From: CAYWIT01 sp964458415
GTDB taxonomy: Bacteria; Pseudomonadota; Alphaproteobacteria; Micavibrionales; UBA2020
DNA: 64,000 bases
Assembly: GCA_964458415.1 (NCBI GenBank)
Contig: CAYWIT010000010.1
Coordinates: 1 to 64,000 of the forward strand
Direction: 5' to 3'
Translations under genes and position numbers: made by a program
The notes under the pieces: model-generated
What the model was told of the DNA's origin: nothing
What the model saw: the letters and a program-made list of their open reading frames with translations, nothing else
Database searches by the model: none
Shown here: positions 25,856 to 35,267 of the stretch, piece by piece
Layout of the letters: each line of letters starts with the position of its first letter
How positions within the stretch are numbered: position 1 is the first letter of the stretch

Positions 25856-28555
25856 GTGACAACCAGCAATACTGTCGCAAAATCTGACATTTCCCCGATC
25901 ACCATCGAAGAGGAAATGCAAACATCCTACCTCGCCTATGCGATGAGCGTCATTGTCAGCCGCGCCCTTCCCGATGTGCGCGATGGTCTCAAGCCGGTGC
26001 ATCGCCGCATACTCTACGCCATGCGTGAAGGCGGTTACGACAGCAGCAAGCCCTATAAAAAATCTGCCCGTATCGTCGGTGACGTCATGGGTAAATATCA
26101 CCCCCACGGTGACAGCGCGATTTATGATGCGATGGTTCGCATGGTGCAGGATTTTTCCATGCGCCTGCCGCTGGTGGATGGACAGGGTAACTTTGGTTCG
26201 ATGGACGGAGATCCGCCCGCCGCCATGCGTTACACCGAAGCGCGCCTGAATAAGGCTGCCGAAACCATGCTGGAGGACATCGACAAGGAAACAGTCGATT
26301 TCCAGCCCAACTATGATGAATCTACGCTTGAACCCTGCGTGCTCCCTGCCCGCTTTCCCAACCTTCTGGTCAACGGGGCAAGCGGCATTGCCGTCGGCAT
26401 GGCCACCAATATTCCACCGCATAATCTTGGTGAAGTCATCGATGGTTGCTGCGCCTATGTTGACAATCCGGATATAACGCTGGATGAACTGGTTGAAATC
26501 ATTCCCGGTCCGGATTTCCCGACCGGCGGGCATATCCTTGGCCGGAACGGCTGTCTTGGCATGGCGCATACAGGCCGTGGTTCCATCATGATGCGGGCCA
26601 AAACCTCCATTGAAGAGCTGCGCAAGGACAAAAACGCCATTATCGTTCATGAAGTCCCCTATCAGGTCAACAAATCACGCCTGCTGGAGCGTATTGCCGA
26701 ACTGGTTCGTGAAAAAACGATCGAAGGCATTTCCGATCTCCGCGATGAATCCGACCGTGACGGCGTGCGCGTGGTGATCGAGCTGAAAAGGGACGCTATT
26801 CCTGATGTTGTCCTTAACCAGCTTTACAAATTCACGCCGCTGCAAACATCCTTCGGAGCGAACATGCTGGCGCTGAACTATGGCCGCCCGCAATTGCTGA
26901 ACCTGAAGGAATTTATCGCCGCCTTTATCGCCTTCCGTGAAGACGTCATCACCAAACGCACGATTTTTGAACTTGCGAAAGCCCGTGACCGTGCTCACAT
27001 CTTGGCTGGCCTTGCCGTAGCCGTCGCCAATATTGACGAGATGATTGCCATTATCCGCAAGGCGAAAGACCCGAACGATGCCCGCGAACAGCTGACAAAC
27101 CGCGACTGGCCCGCCGCCGATGTCGCCGCGCTGATCCAGCTTATTGCCGATCCGCAACACCTTGTCACCGCTGCCGGAACCTACCGCCTGTCGGAGATTC
27201 AGGCCCGCGCCATTCTCGACCTGCGCCTGCACCGCCTGACCGCTCTGGAACGTGACAAGATCGGCGACGAACTAAGGGAAGTTTGCGCCTATATCGCCGA
27301 ATGCCTGAAAATCCTGAGCTCCCGCGAAGAGCTGATGAAACTTCTCCGCACCGAGCTGGTTGAAATCCGCGAGAAATACGCCACCCCGCGCAAAACAGAG
27401 CTGGTCGCCAATGAGCTTGAAACGGATATCGAGGACCTGATCCAGAAAGAAGACATGGTCGTGACCGTCAGCAACGCGGGATACGTCAAACGCGTCCCGC
27501 TCTCGACTTACCGCGCCCAGAAACGCGGCGGCAAAGGCCGCACCGGCATGCAGACCAAGGATGAAGACTTCGTCGCCGACCTTTTTGTCGCCAATACCCA
27601 TACGCCCGTGCTCTTCTTCACCAGCAAAGGCATTGTACACAAGATGAAAGTCTATCGACTGCCTGTCGGTACGCCGACATCCAAGGGCAAGGCCTTCATC
27701 AATATGCTGCCGCTGGAACAGGGCGAAACGATTTCCGTCGTTATGCCTTTGCCAGAGGATGAGGAGACATGGGATAAACTCGACGTCATTTTTGCCACCA
27801 GCCACGGCACCGTCCGCCGGAACAGTCTCGATGATTTCAAAAACGTCCGCGCCAACGGCCTGATCGCCATGAAGCTGGAGGGTGACGAAAAACTCATTGA
27901 CGTACGCACCTGCACGGATAAAGACGATGTCCTGATCTCGACCCGGAAGGGCAAGGCGATCCGCTTCTCGGTTGACGAGCTGCGCGTATTCAAATCACGC
28001 GCCTCCACAGGTATCCGCGGCATCAAGCTGGCCAAAGGTGACGAAGTCGTTTCCATCTCCGTTATCCATCACGTCGAAGCCACGCCGGATGAACGCGCCG
28101 CCTATCTGCGCATGGCCTCCAAGCTCCGCCATCAGGTCGAAGACGTAGAGACCGATACGGATGAAGAGGAGGAATCCACATCATCCAACATCATCCTGAC
28201 GCAGGAGCGTTTTGACGAACTCGCAAGGCAGGAGGAATTCCTTCTTGCCGTCACGACAAAAGGTTTCGGCAAGCGTACTTCCGCCTATGAATATCGCACG
28301 GCTGGACGCGGCGGTCAGGGCATCAAGAACATGAAACTTTCGGCCAAGAACGGTGAAATCGTTTGCTCCAGTGCCGTCACGGAAGGCGACGAAGTCATGC
28401 TCGTCACCAACGGCGGACAGATTATCCGCATGCCGATAGATGACGTGCGCTTCGTTGGCCGCCAGACGCAAGGCGTCACCCTCTTCCGCATCGAAGATGG
28501 CGAAGAAGTCGTCTCTGCAGCTGTCATTCGTGACGGGGGCGGGGAGGAAGAATAG
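25856..28555 (+). CDS. gyrA: DNA gyrase subunit A
   Basis: GyrA is the breakage-reunion subunit of DNA gyrase, which introduces negative supercoils. The 899-residue protein begins at a GTG (25856) with AGAGG seven bases upstream. It has the conserved AMSVIVSRALPDVRDGLKPV block, the catalytic tyrosine in AAMRYTEARL (about residue 125) and a C-terminal beta-pinwheel with the gyrase-specific GyrA box QKRGGKG near residue 553. That box identifies it as GyrA rather than ParC. The quinolone-determining segment reads HPHGDSAIYDAM, with serine and aspartate at the positions equivalent to E. coli 83 and 87, so no resistance change is visible. An acidic insert (DTDEEEEST) interrupts the C-terminal domain. 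Confidence 0.98.
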   Translation: MTTSNTVAKSDISPITIEEEMQTSYLAYAMSVIVSRALPDVRDGLKPVHRRILYAMREGGYDSSKPYKKSARIVGDVMGKYHPHGDSAIYDAMVRMVQDFSMRLPLVDGQGNFGSMDGDPPAAMRYTEARLNKAAETMLEDIDKETVDFQPNYDESTLEPCVLPARFPNLLVNGASGIAVGMATNIPPHNLGEVIDGCCAYVDNPDITLDELVEIIPGPDFPTGGHILGRNGCLGMAHTGRGSIMMRAKTSIEELRKDKNAIIVHEVPYQVNKSRLLERIAELVREKTIEGISDLRDESDRDGVRVVIELKRDAIPDVVLNQLYKFTPLQTSFGANMLALNYGRPQLLNLKEFIAAFIAFREDVITKRTIFELAKARDRAHILAGLAVAVANIDEMIAIIRKAKDPNDAREQLTNRDWPAADVAALIQLIADPQHLVTAAGTYRLSEIQARAILDLRLHRLTALERDKIGDELREVCAYIAECLKILSSREELMKLLRTELVEIREKYATPRKTELVANELETDIEDLIQKEDMVVTVSNAGYVKRVPLSTYRAQKRGGKGRTGMQTKDEDFVADLFVANTHTPVLFFTSKGIVHKMKVYRLPVGTPTSKGKAFINMLPLEQGETISVVMPLPEDEETWDKLDVIFATSHGTVRRNSLDDFKNVRANGLIAMKLEGDEKLIDVRTCTDKDDVLISTRKGKAIRFSVDELRVFKSRASTGIRGIKLAKGDEVVSISVIHHVEATPDERAAYLRMASKLRHQVEDVETDTDEEEESTSSNIILTQERFDELARQEEFLLAVTTKGFGKRTSAYEYRTAGRGGQGIKNMKLSAKNGEIVCSSAVTEGDEVMLVTNGGQIIRMPIDDVRFVGRQTQGVTLFRIEDGEEVVSAAVIRDGGGEEE

Positions 28556-28567
28556 CTTTTCAGCAGG

Positions 28568-29008
28568 CTAAATACTGTTTTTTCCTTTTGAGAAGGTGTA
28601 AGTCACCGTTGCAAGGGTTTCTACCCCCTTCAACTCGCGCATGACCTGCTCCATCGTCTTTTCACAAAAAGCCCGATACCTATCATCATGCGGTTCGGGA
28701 ATGTTGCGCAGGATGTCTTTTGTGTATTCGATGATGAATCTTTCCCGTGTCGCAGGGCTAATTATTTTTGTTTCATCGTATTCTTCGAGGGCTTTAAGGC
28801 TCACGCCAATAAAAGACTGTGTTTCCTCTGGAAAGAAATAAAACCTGTTCTTGAATGGCGTTGCAATATTGGCTTTTGCCAAAAAATTAAACCCAGGCGT
28901 ATTGATGTCATACTGGCTGAGAACGCCGGTAATGATCCCCGCGAATTCAGCTTCGGAGGCCTCTTTCAGGCTTTTTACATCTGAATACTCGGCCCTATGT
29001 CGCATCAT
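28568..29008 (-). CDS. Hypothetical cytosolic protein
   Basis: A 146-residue soluble protein without signal peptide or membrane segment; I do not recognise it. It looks alpha/beta with a helical C-terminus. Landmarks are EFAGIITGVLSQYDINTPG, NRFYFFPEETQSFIGVSLKA and ERFIIEYTKDILRNIPEPHD. It starts with two methionine codons and has only a weak ribosome binding site. The stop is 12 bases from the convergent gyrA stop. The 90 AT-rich bases upstream separate it from another unknown gene on the same strand, and the two could share a transcript. Confidence 0.7.
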   Translation of the reverse strand: MMRHRAEYSDVKSLKEASEAEFAGIITGVLSQYDINTPGFNFLAKANIATPFKNRFYFFPEETQSFIGVSLKALEEYDETKIISPATRERFIIEYTKDILRNIPEPHDDRYRAFCEKTMEQVMRELKGVETLATVTYTFSKGKNSI

Positions 29009-29098
29009 TCAAAACCTGAAAATTTGTTAGCATAACTTAACATACTACAGCTGCAAGATTATGTCAAGAAATATGAAAAATATGTGGGAAAATTACGT

Positions 29099-30136
29099 TT
29101 AAAGCTTAATGGCCGGTAACCCAATGGAGCGACGCGCCTCGTTCTCCAGCTCTTTCAGATTTTCCAGACCGGGAAGAAGCTCGGTCATAGCATATTTAGC
29201 CCTTTTGGACGGCCCGCCAACCTGGTTATCAGGAAATTCCTTGGTCCAGCCCCTCATCTTAACCATTAATCCGCAAAGCACGGATCCCATGCTTGAATGG
29301 CTCTCCTCAATCTGTTTTCTGAGGTGGTCGAATGAAGCCTTGTTAACATCGCTCCAGAACATTTCAAAAATTTTCTGGAATCTATCAAGCCTTTCCTGAA
29401 TCGAGGATGACAGGAAACGCAGGATATCCTCTGACCGTTTGCAAGCCAGATTTGTCTGCGGAGACGAAGCGACTTCCTTATGATTACGCAGTTCCTTTAT
29501 CCAGACTAAAAATCTGTCGATATCCGCACTAACGTTATCAATGCTAAACCTGTAATACGAAACGGAAAGGTAGACGTCACAATATTCCTCGATAAACTTT
29601 GGCAGGGCTTCCATAGGAATTCCTGTCCGCTCCGTCATCGTCTTCAAGTTCTGCCGCACACGGTTAATATCCGGATCGCGAAAAATTTCCTGTAAATCTT
29701 CCTGACTCACCGCCGCTTCATGCCCTGAACCAAAAATGCTCTCAACAAGAGGCCGCGTAAAAGCTCGCGCATAATCCTTTAAGGCCAGTTTCATGTCCCC
29801 GGAAAGCTCAAGCCCGCCCGGGTCTGCATTTATCCCCAGCTTTTTCAGGCTTGAACGTAAAGAATAGACATCATAGCTATGCAACGATGATAACTTGCGA
29901 ATGATTTCGAAGTCGGATTCAGACGCCGATAAGGCCTCCGAAATGTCCTCCGGCCTTATCTGAAGGCTGCCTGAAATGGGATCATTATGAAGCTCAACCG
30001 CCGTCTGCAAGCGGGAGTTTTTGATAAGTTTCGCATTTTTTAGCGTGTTGCTGCTAAGAGGAATAATGGCAAGAGACAAAGCATCAATATCGTCTCTGGC
30101 CGATTCACCTGCTTTATCTTTCGAAATGTCGCTCAT
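29099..30136 (-). CDS. Hypothetical helical cytosolic protein
   Basis: A 345-residue soluble protein, strongly helical and rich in Ser, Leu, Lys and Glu. It has no signal peptide, membrane helix or recognisable catalytic motif. Distinct stretches are EIIRKLSSLHSYDVYSLRSS, ELSGDMKLALKDYARAFTRP, a long helical region around EDILRFLSSSIQERLDRFQK, and the C-terminus ENEARRSIGLPAIKL. The ATG at 30136 is chosen because a promoter at 30163-30190 would start transcription near 30156, after the alternative GTG at 30160. It lies upstream of the hypothetical gene at 28568 and just downstream of ygfZ on the same strand. Confidence 0.7.
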   Translation of the reverse strand: MSDISKDKAGESARDDIDALSLAIIPLSSNTLKNAKLIKNSRLQTAVELHNDPISGSLQIRPEDISEALSASESDFEIIRKLSSLHSYDVYSLRSSLKKLGINADPGGLELSGDMKLALKDYARAFTRPLVESIFGSGHEAAVSQEDLQEIFRDPDINRVRQNLKTMTERTGIPMEALPKFIEEYCDVYLSVSYYRFSIDNVSADIDRFLVWIKELRNHKEVASSPQTNLACKRSEDILRFLSSSIQERLDRFQKIFEMFWSDVNKASFDHLRKQIEESHSSMGSVLCGLMVKMRGWTKEFPDNQVGGPSKRAKYAMTELLPGLENLKELENEARRSIGLPAIKL

Positions 30137-30162
30137 CCCTGACCCGATTCTGAATTCCACCG

Positions 30163-30190
30163 TCTATAATATAAGCAAATTTCCTGACAA
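30163..30190 (-). promoter_or_regulatory. Candidate promoter for the gene at 29099
   Basis: On the minus strand TTGTCA (30190-30185) and TATAGA (30168-30163) are 16 bases apart, just beyond the ygfZ stop, so the downstream gene may be transcribed on its own. Confidence 0.4.
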
Positions 30191-30205
30191 TCTCCAGTGG
30201 CTTGA

Positions 30206-31030
30206 TTACCGGAGATAAGGCGGTTTAACAAAGGCGACTTTTCTGCCATGACTGTCCATGACCTCCCCCCCTCTGTTTTCCAGAGCGTTCAGGCGGACAA
30301 TTGCCAGAGCCTTCCTTCCATCAGTTGAAACCGTCCTGATTTCGCCTATTTCATGCCCCCCCTCTAATATCCTGTCGCCACAGGAAAAAGGGCCCCCCTG
30401 TGCAATTAAAAGCCTTTTTTTGACGAGCCCCCGAAAACGAACGCGCGCCGTAACTTCCTGTCCGACATAACACCCTTTATCCCACGCAACCGTATGGAGC
30501 AAATCAAGGTTCATGTCCGCCACAATATCCCTTTCAGGGATAAATGTCCGCGCGCCAAGTGGAAATCCCGCATCAATACAAACATCCTCATAAGAGGAGG
30601 ACGTTTCCTCTGCTTCCACCCCCTCCTGCGCAGAAGTATAAAGACGCTGATACGCTATATCTCCCCGTGGATCATCAAAGACCAGCACATTGTCGTCAGC
30701 TTCATAACCTGCAGCGGCATAAACTCGCCACAGGGAAGAAACATCTTCAATACTGACCTTGGCGCGCATACGATAAAGCCCCAGACGATGGAGCAAATCA
30801 TTGCGTCTGGCATGCTCGCAATCCAGAAAAATTCCTTCTCCCTGCCTGTAGATAAAGAAATCGTGGAGCATATTTCCCTGCGGCGTCAATAATGCAGAGT
30901 ACAAAAGCTTATTTCCCAGCTTCGTTACATCCTGCGTTATCAGCCCCTGAAGGAAATTTTCGGCATCCGGCCCCGCAACACGCAGGACGCCCCGATTATC
31001 AAGATGGATGATATTACTTTGATTGCGCAT
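30206..31030 (-). CDS. ygfZ: Folate-binding iron-sulfur maintenance protein YgfZ
   Basis: YgfZ is a tetrahydrofolate-binding relative of the glycine cleavage T protein that supports synthesis or repair of some iron-sulfur enzymes, MiaB among them. The diagnostic motif KGCYVGQEVTARVRFRG, with its essential cysteine, is present near residue 185. The N-terminus shows the family pattern GPDAENFLQGLITQDV. At 274 residues the length is close to the usual bacterial form. It overlaps the phrB stop by 17 bases and is the last gene of the kynA-led operon. Confidence 0.94.
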   Translation of the reverse strand: MRNQSNIIHLDNRGVLRVAGPDAENFLQGLITQDVTKLGNKLLYSALLTPQGNMLHDFFIYRQGEGIFLDCEHARRNDLLHRLGLYRMRAKVSIEDVSSLWRVYAAAGYEADDNVLVFDDPRGDIAYQRLYTSAQEGVEAEETSSSYEDVCIDAGFPLGARTFIPERDIVADMNLDLLHTVAWDKGCYVGQEVTARVRFRGLVKKRLLIAQGGPFSCGDRILEGGHEIGEIRTVSTDGRKALAIVRLNALENRGGEVMDSHGRKVAFVKPPYLR

Positions 31031-32447
31031 AAGCCTCCAATGCCCGCACGCGAGCCAAATTATGATCCACGACAGGATACGGATACGTCTTTCCTAAAAC
31101 TATACCAGCATCCTTCAAAATTCCAACGGGCGCCTCCCATGGCGAATGAATATATTTTACCGGCAAAGCAGCGATTTCCGGCAAATACTTCCTTATATAT
31201 TCCCCTTCCGCATCAAATTTCCTGCTTTGAAGCACAGGATTAAATACACGAAAATACGGCGCCGCATCGGCCCCGCAGCCGGCAATCCACTGCCAGCCTG
31301 CGGCATTATTGCCCAGATCCGCATCAACCAAGGTCTCCCAGAACCATTCCTGCCCTTGACGCCAATCCAGCAAAAGATCTTTGACGAGAAATGATCCGGC
31401 AATCATACGCACACGATTATGCATCCAGCCCGTTTGCCAGAGTTGGCGCATGCCCGCATCGACAATAGGATACCCCGTCTTCCCCTGCTGCCAGGCGCGC
31501 AATAGTTTTTTATCTTTTCTCCACGGAAAGTTTCTAAATTTCGGATTCCATTCCTGCTCGGGAAACGACGGCCAATGGTGAAGCAAATAATAAGAAAACT
31601 CCCGCCAAAGAAGCTGCCTTAGGAAACCGGCGCCATTTAATCCTGCCTGCGTGCGTACACTGTGCCAGATTTGTAAAGGGCTGATTTCACCAAAATGCAG
31701 ATGTGGAGAGAGCCGGGAAACTCCCTCAACCGCAGGATAATCACGTGCCGATTTATAGCTGCCTATAATGCTCTGCCGCAAAAATCCGCGCAGTCGCTCC
31801 TGCGCTCCAAGTTCCCCTGGCGACCACTCCTGTTCCATTTGTTTATACCACTGAATGGGGGGAAGAAGATTGAGCTGTTGAATATTTAAACCCGTAACAG
31901 GAACAGATAATGCCCGACCTGCCGCGCATACAGCAGGCAAAGGAACCCGTTGTATATCTTTTTCACGGCAAGCGCTGGCAAAAGGCGTAAATACTTTATA
32001 AGCCCCACCTGCTTTATTTTTAATTTCAGACGGCTCGAAAAGCAAGAATGAGGAAAAACTGGCAATAGTAACACCTTCCGCACGCAGATGTTTTTCAATA
32101 GCGGCGTCACGCTCTTTTGCCCAAGGCTCATATTCCTTGTTCCAGTATACTTCCTTTGCAGCTGCCTTCCTGATCAGCGCGGGAAGTTCACGGCGGGCAT
32201 CCCCCCTTAACAAGACGAGTGGCTGAAATCCACTTTTCTGCAAAGCCTCGTCCAGCTCTTCGAGGCTGCGATGTAACCACCAACGAGACGCTGCCCCTTC
32301 CTTCCAGCCCCCTGCACAAACGTCATCAAAAATATAAACCGGAATAATGCAACGATCACTTTTAACCGCGGCATGCAACGCCGGATTGTCCGTCAGGCGT
32401 AAATCCGTGCGAAACCAGTGAATCGCAACGTCCTTATTTTTTGCCAT
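31014..32447 (-). CDS. phrB: Deoxyribodipyrimidine photolyase
   Basis: A light-driven DNA repair enzyme that splits cyclobutane pyrimidine dimers using reduced FAD. The 477-residue protein has the N-terminal photolyase alpha/beta domain (IHWFRTDLRLTDNPAL) for an antenna cofactor. Its C-terminal FAD domain has GFLRQLLWREFSYYLLHHWP, GYPIVDAGMRQLWQTGWMHN and DADLGNNAAGWQWIAGCGAD. The TGWMHNRVRM and NNAAGWQW elements fit class I CPD photolyases rather than cryptochrome-only proteins. The gene overlaps the beta-CASP hydrolase by 14 bases upstream and ygfZ by 17 bases downstream, so expression is tied to both. Confidence 0.96.
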   Translation of the reverse strand: MAKNKDVAIHWFRTDLRLTDNPALHAAVKSDRCIIPVYIFDDVCAGGWKEGAASRWWLHRSLEELDEALQKSGFQPLVLLRGDARRELPALIRKAAAKEVYWNKEYEPWAKERDAAIEKHLRAEGVTIASFSSFLLFEPSEIKNKAGGAYKVFTPFASACREKDIQRVPLPAVCAAGRALSVPVTGLNIQQLNLLPPIQWYKQMEQEWSPGELGAQERLRGFLRQSIIGSYKSARDYPAVEGVSRLSPHLHFGEISPLQIWHSVRTQAGLNGAGFLRQLLWREFSYYLLHHWPSFPEQEWNPKFRNFPWRKDKKLLRAWQQGKTGYPIVDAGMRQLWQTGWMHNRVRMIAGSFLVKDLLLDWRQGQEWFWETLVDADLGNNAAGWQWIAGCGADAAPYFRVFNPVLQSRKFDAEGEYIRKYLPEIAALPVKYIHSPWEAPVGILKDAGIVLGKTYPYPVVDHNLARVRALEAYAQSK

Positions 32448-34077
32448 TATGCTTTTTTACGGCACAAAACGGCGCCAGTCTTTTGTTTGAAATGTGATTC
32501 ATCAAGTCATCCAGCAATGTACGCCGCGCCGCACTATCGTCCATTTCACGCAGGAACTGCGCCAAATCCAGCACAAAGCGCGCATAGGAATTATGCCAGT
32601 CTTCCGCAGCCTGAAGTTCTTCCGGCGCGACACGCGGCTTTGCAGAAACGATTTTTTCCGCCTTGACTGAATCCAGACTGAAAACATCATCAATGACAGG
32701 CAAACAAAGCATATCCGGAGCCAATCCGCGTTCCATCAGCTTCTCTTTAAAAGCAGTCCTTGCTTCGTCCCTGCCATGCGTCAAGAAAACATTCTTATGC
32801 ACAGGAAGCCTGTCCGTTACCCATTGCACCAGCTCGCTCTGGTCGGCATGTGCAGAATATGTATCAATCGTCCGTATCCTTGCGTTAACGTCAATCTCCC
32901 GCCCGTGAATGCGCACCCGCTTGGCACCGGACTGGATCATCTTACCCAATGTTCCTTCCGCCTGATAGCCGACAAACAACACCGTTGACTTGGAATTCCA
33001 GAGATTATTTTTAAGGTGATGGCGAATGCGTCCGGCTTCGCACATCCCGCTACCCGCCATAATAATAGCACCGGATCTGATACGGTTCAGCCGCTTGCTT
33101 TCCTCCACATCCTCCACATAACGGATATTTTTTCCCTTAAAAGGCGTGTCATCATGATACCCGGACATATCCTCCAGTTCGTGCCTGTATTTGTCAAATA
33201 CGCGGGTCACTTTTGTTGCAAGAGGAGAATCAATAAACAAGGGGATCTCCGGCAACTCGCTATGCTCAACCAGCCAATCGATATCCAGCAGTATTTCCTG
33301 CGTTCTTTCTACGGCGAAAGACGGAATCAAAATATTTCCACGCGCTTCAAGCGCCGCTAAAAGTTCTGTCTTTAATGTTTCACGCCGCGTTTTCAGGCTA
33401 TAGTCGATACGCTCCCGGTCGCCATAGGTGCTCTCCACGACAACATAATCGATATTTTTCGGGGATTCCGGATTAGCGTGAAATGTTTTATTATCGGGCC
33501 CAAGATCCCCTGAAAAAAGAACATGTGTGACGCCACCCTGTCCATCCGGCAATTTCAATTCAATAGAGGCCGAGCCCAAAATATGCCCGGCATTCCAATA
33601 CCGTGCGCTCACGCCAAGTGGCAGATCAATCCAGCCGTTTATCCGGACAGGACGCATATTTTCAAGACAAACACTGACGTCTTCCTGTGTATAGATCGGT
33701 TCAACAGAGGCCAGACCCCGTTGCCGGTTTTTCTCATTCAGGCGCCGGACTTCCGTTTCCTGAATATTCGCGGAATCCGGCAGCATGTATTCCAGCAGGT
33801 TTTTTGTCGCTTCAGTGGCGTAAATGGCGCCGGTAAACCCGCGGCTATACAGCTTGGGGAGCAGGCCGCTATGATCAATATGCGCATGCGTTAACAGGAC
33901 AAATGAAATTTCTTCCGCATTAAACCCAAAATCGCCGTAATTCAGCTCACGTACTGTTTTGGTCCCCTGAAAAAGCCCGCAATCAACAAGAAACTTTCCT
34001 TGCGGAACACTGACAAGATAGCTGGAACCCGTAACGACACCCGCCGCTCCACAAAACTTGATCTGAATATTGCTCAT
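32434..34077 (-). CDS. Beta-CASP metallo-beta-lactamase-fold hydrolase (RNase-like)
   Basis: A 547-residue enzyme of the CPSF73/Ysh1-like group of metallo-beta-lactamase proteins. The zinc site HxHxDH is in LLTHAHIDHSGLLPKLYSRG. The beta-CASP domain is in the middle (DSPLATKVTRVFDKYRHEL), and the RNA-specificity motifs follow in GSGMCEAGRIRHHLKNNLW and TYSAHADQSELVQWV. Related bacterial enzymes are ribonucleases, although many remain uncharacterised. A C-terminal extension of about 80 residues is predicted helical. Its ATG overlaps the stop of the kynureninase-like gene (ATGA). Its link to tryptophan breakdown, if any, is not obvious. Confidence 0.93.
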   Translation of the reverse strand: MSNIQIKFCGAAGVVTGSSYLVSVPQGKFLVDCGLFQGTKTVRELNYGDFGFNAEEISFVLLTHAHIDHSGLLPKLYSRGFTGAIYATEATKNLLEYMLPDSANIQETEVRRLNEKNRQRGLASVEPIYTQEDVSVCLENMRPVRINGWIDLPLGVSARYWNAGHILGSASIELKLPDGQGGVTHVLFSGDLGPDNKTFHANPESPKNIDYVVVESTYGDRERIDYSLKTRRETLKTELLAALEARGNILIPSFAVERTQEILLDIDWLVEHSELPEIPLFIDSPLATKVTRVFDKYRHELEDMSGYHDDTPFKGKNIRYVEDVEESKRLNRIRSGAIIMAGSGMCEAGRIRHHLKNNLWNSKSTVLFVGYQAEGTLGKMIQSGAKRVRIHGREIDVNARIRTIDTYSAHADQSELVQWVTDRLPVHKNVFLTHGRDEARTAFKEKLMERGLAPDMLCLPVIDDVFSLDSVKAEKIVSAKPRVAPEELQAAEDWHNSYARFVLDLAQFLREMDDSAARRTLLDDLMNHISNKRLAPFCAVKKHNGKK

Positions 34078-35267
34078 AGAAGAATCTCCCTTAATTTACC
34101 CAACAGCAACATCACATCTGATTCATCATGATATATGCCGAAACCAAAACGCAGCCTGTCACCACGGCGATCAACGATAATACCATGCGTTTCCAGCACC
34201 TCTTGCAAACGGCTTGCTTGCGGCGTGCGAAACGTCAGAAAACTTCCACGATCATTGATCGTCATCGGCACAACAAGATTGCGATGATTAATTTCCGTTT
34301 GCCCCAGTTCCGCATCCGCAAGGTCCATAAACAACCGCTGCAAATGATGCACATGATTGCGGATTTTATCTACCGTCACATTGTTTTGTCTGAGCCATGA
34401 CAACGAGGCCTGCAGGCGGTAAAGCCCCGTAGGATCAAAAGTCGCCCCCATAAAACGGTTTCCACCCGGACCATAGCTGACCTGCGCGTCCGCCTGTACG
34501 CCGGAGAGCGCGGAAAACTCCGCAAACCAGCCCGTATTAACAGGCCGTAAACCGTATTGCGGCGGGCAATGCATAAAACAAGCGCCCTCCCCCGCCATGG
34601 CATATTTATAGCCACCGGCCATATAGAATATCCGCTTTTCCACATGCGCAAGATCTGTCGGCACGGCCATAAATCCATGATAGCCGTCCACGACAAAAAA
34701 TGTCTCGCTATTGCGAACCGCATCCACCGCATTGTGAATATGTGGCCAGAAGAATCCGGAATCAAAAAAAACGTGACTGACAAACACCAGATCATAATCA
34801 TGCTGTGCCAGCATATCGCAGAACCGCTGGCTGAATGAAACAAAAGGCTCCGTCTCAAGCCGTGTGACCTGTACGAGCCCATCTTCTTCCATACGGCGGA
34901 TCTGTCGGCTGAAACTGTAAAATTCGCTACCGGTTGTCAAAATACGAATTTTTTTTCCCGCTGGAAAACAGGAAAACAGCCGGACGATAAATTCATGCGT
35001 GTTCGGAGCAAAAGCAATACTATCAGGTGACGCCCCCCCCAAAAGACAGCGGATATGATCCCGCACATCCGGCAATATCTCGCCATAAATCCGCGCCCAT
35101 TTCCTGTCAGTCAGTTGCGCCGCATCAAGCCACGCCCGCTCCTGTGCGGCGAGCGTTACATCTGGCCAATAATGATGGCTGTGCGCGGCAAAGTGCAGCT
35201 GTCCAGAGGCCGCTGAAAGAAACCGAGAGAAGCCCTCTTTCAGCTCAAGCAGCATCTTTTCCGCCAT
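34074..35267 (-). CDS. Kynureninase-like PLP-dependent aminotransferase class V
   Basis: A 397-residue fold-type I PLP enzyme. Cofactor-binding residues are apparent: the aspartate in FFVVDGYHGFMAVPTDL and the Schiff-base lysine in MAGGYKYAMAGEGACFM. NTGWFAEFSAL and FDPTGLYRLQASLSWL follow, as in kynureninases. The position directly behind tryptophan 2,3-dioxygenase supports a kynureninase role (kynurenine to anthranilate and alanine), but the protein is divergent and another carbon-sulfur or carbon-carbon lyase activity is possible. The 5' end overlaps kynA. The ATG at 35267 is used here; ATG 35255 and TTG 35294 are alternatives. Confidence 0.88.
   Translation of the reverse strand: MAEKMLLELKEGFSRFLSAASGQLHFAAHSHHYWPDVTLAAQERAWLDAAQLTDRKWARIYGEILPDVRDHIRCLLGGASPDSIAFAPNTHEFIVRLFSCFPAGKKIRILTTGSEFYSFSRQIRRMEEDGLVQVTRLETEPFVSFSQRFCDMLAQHDYDLVFVSHVFFDSGFFWPHIHNAVDAVRNSETFFVVDGYHGFMAVPTDLAHVEKRIFYMAGGYKYAMAGEGACFMHCPPQYGLRPVNTGWFAEFSALSGVQADAQVSYGPGGNRFMGATFDPTGLYRLQASLSWLRQNNVTVDKIRNHVHHLQRLFMDLADAELGQTEINHRNLVVPMTINDRGSFLTFRTPQASRLQEVLETHGIIVDRRGDRLRFGFGIYHDESDVMLLLGKLREILL

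Noticed and set aside
26100..26240. Quinolone-resistance change in gyrA.
   Set aside because: Serine and aspartate are present at the two key positions.
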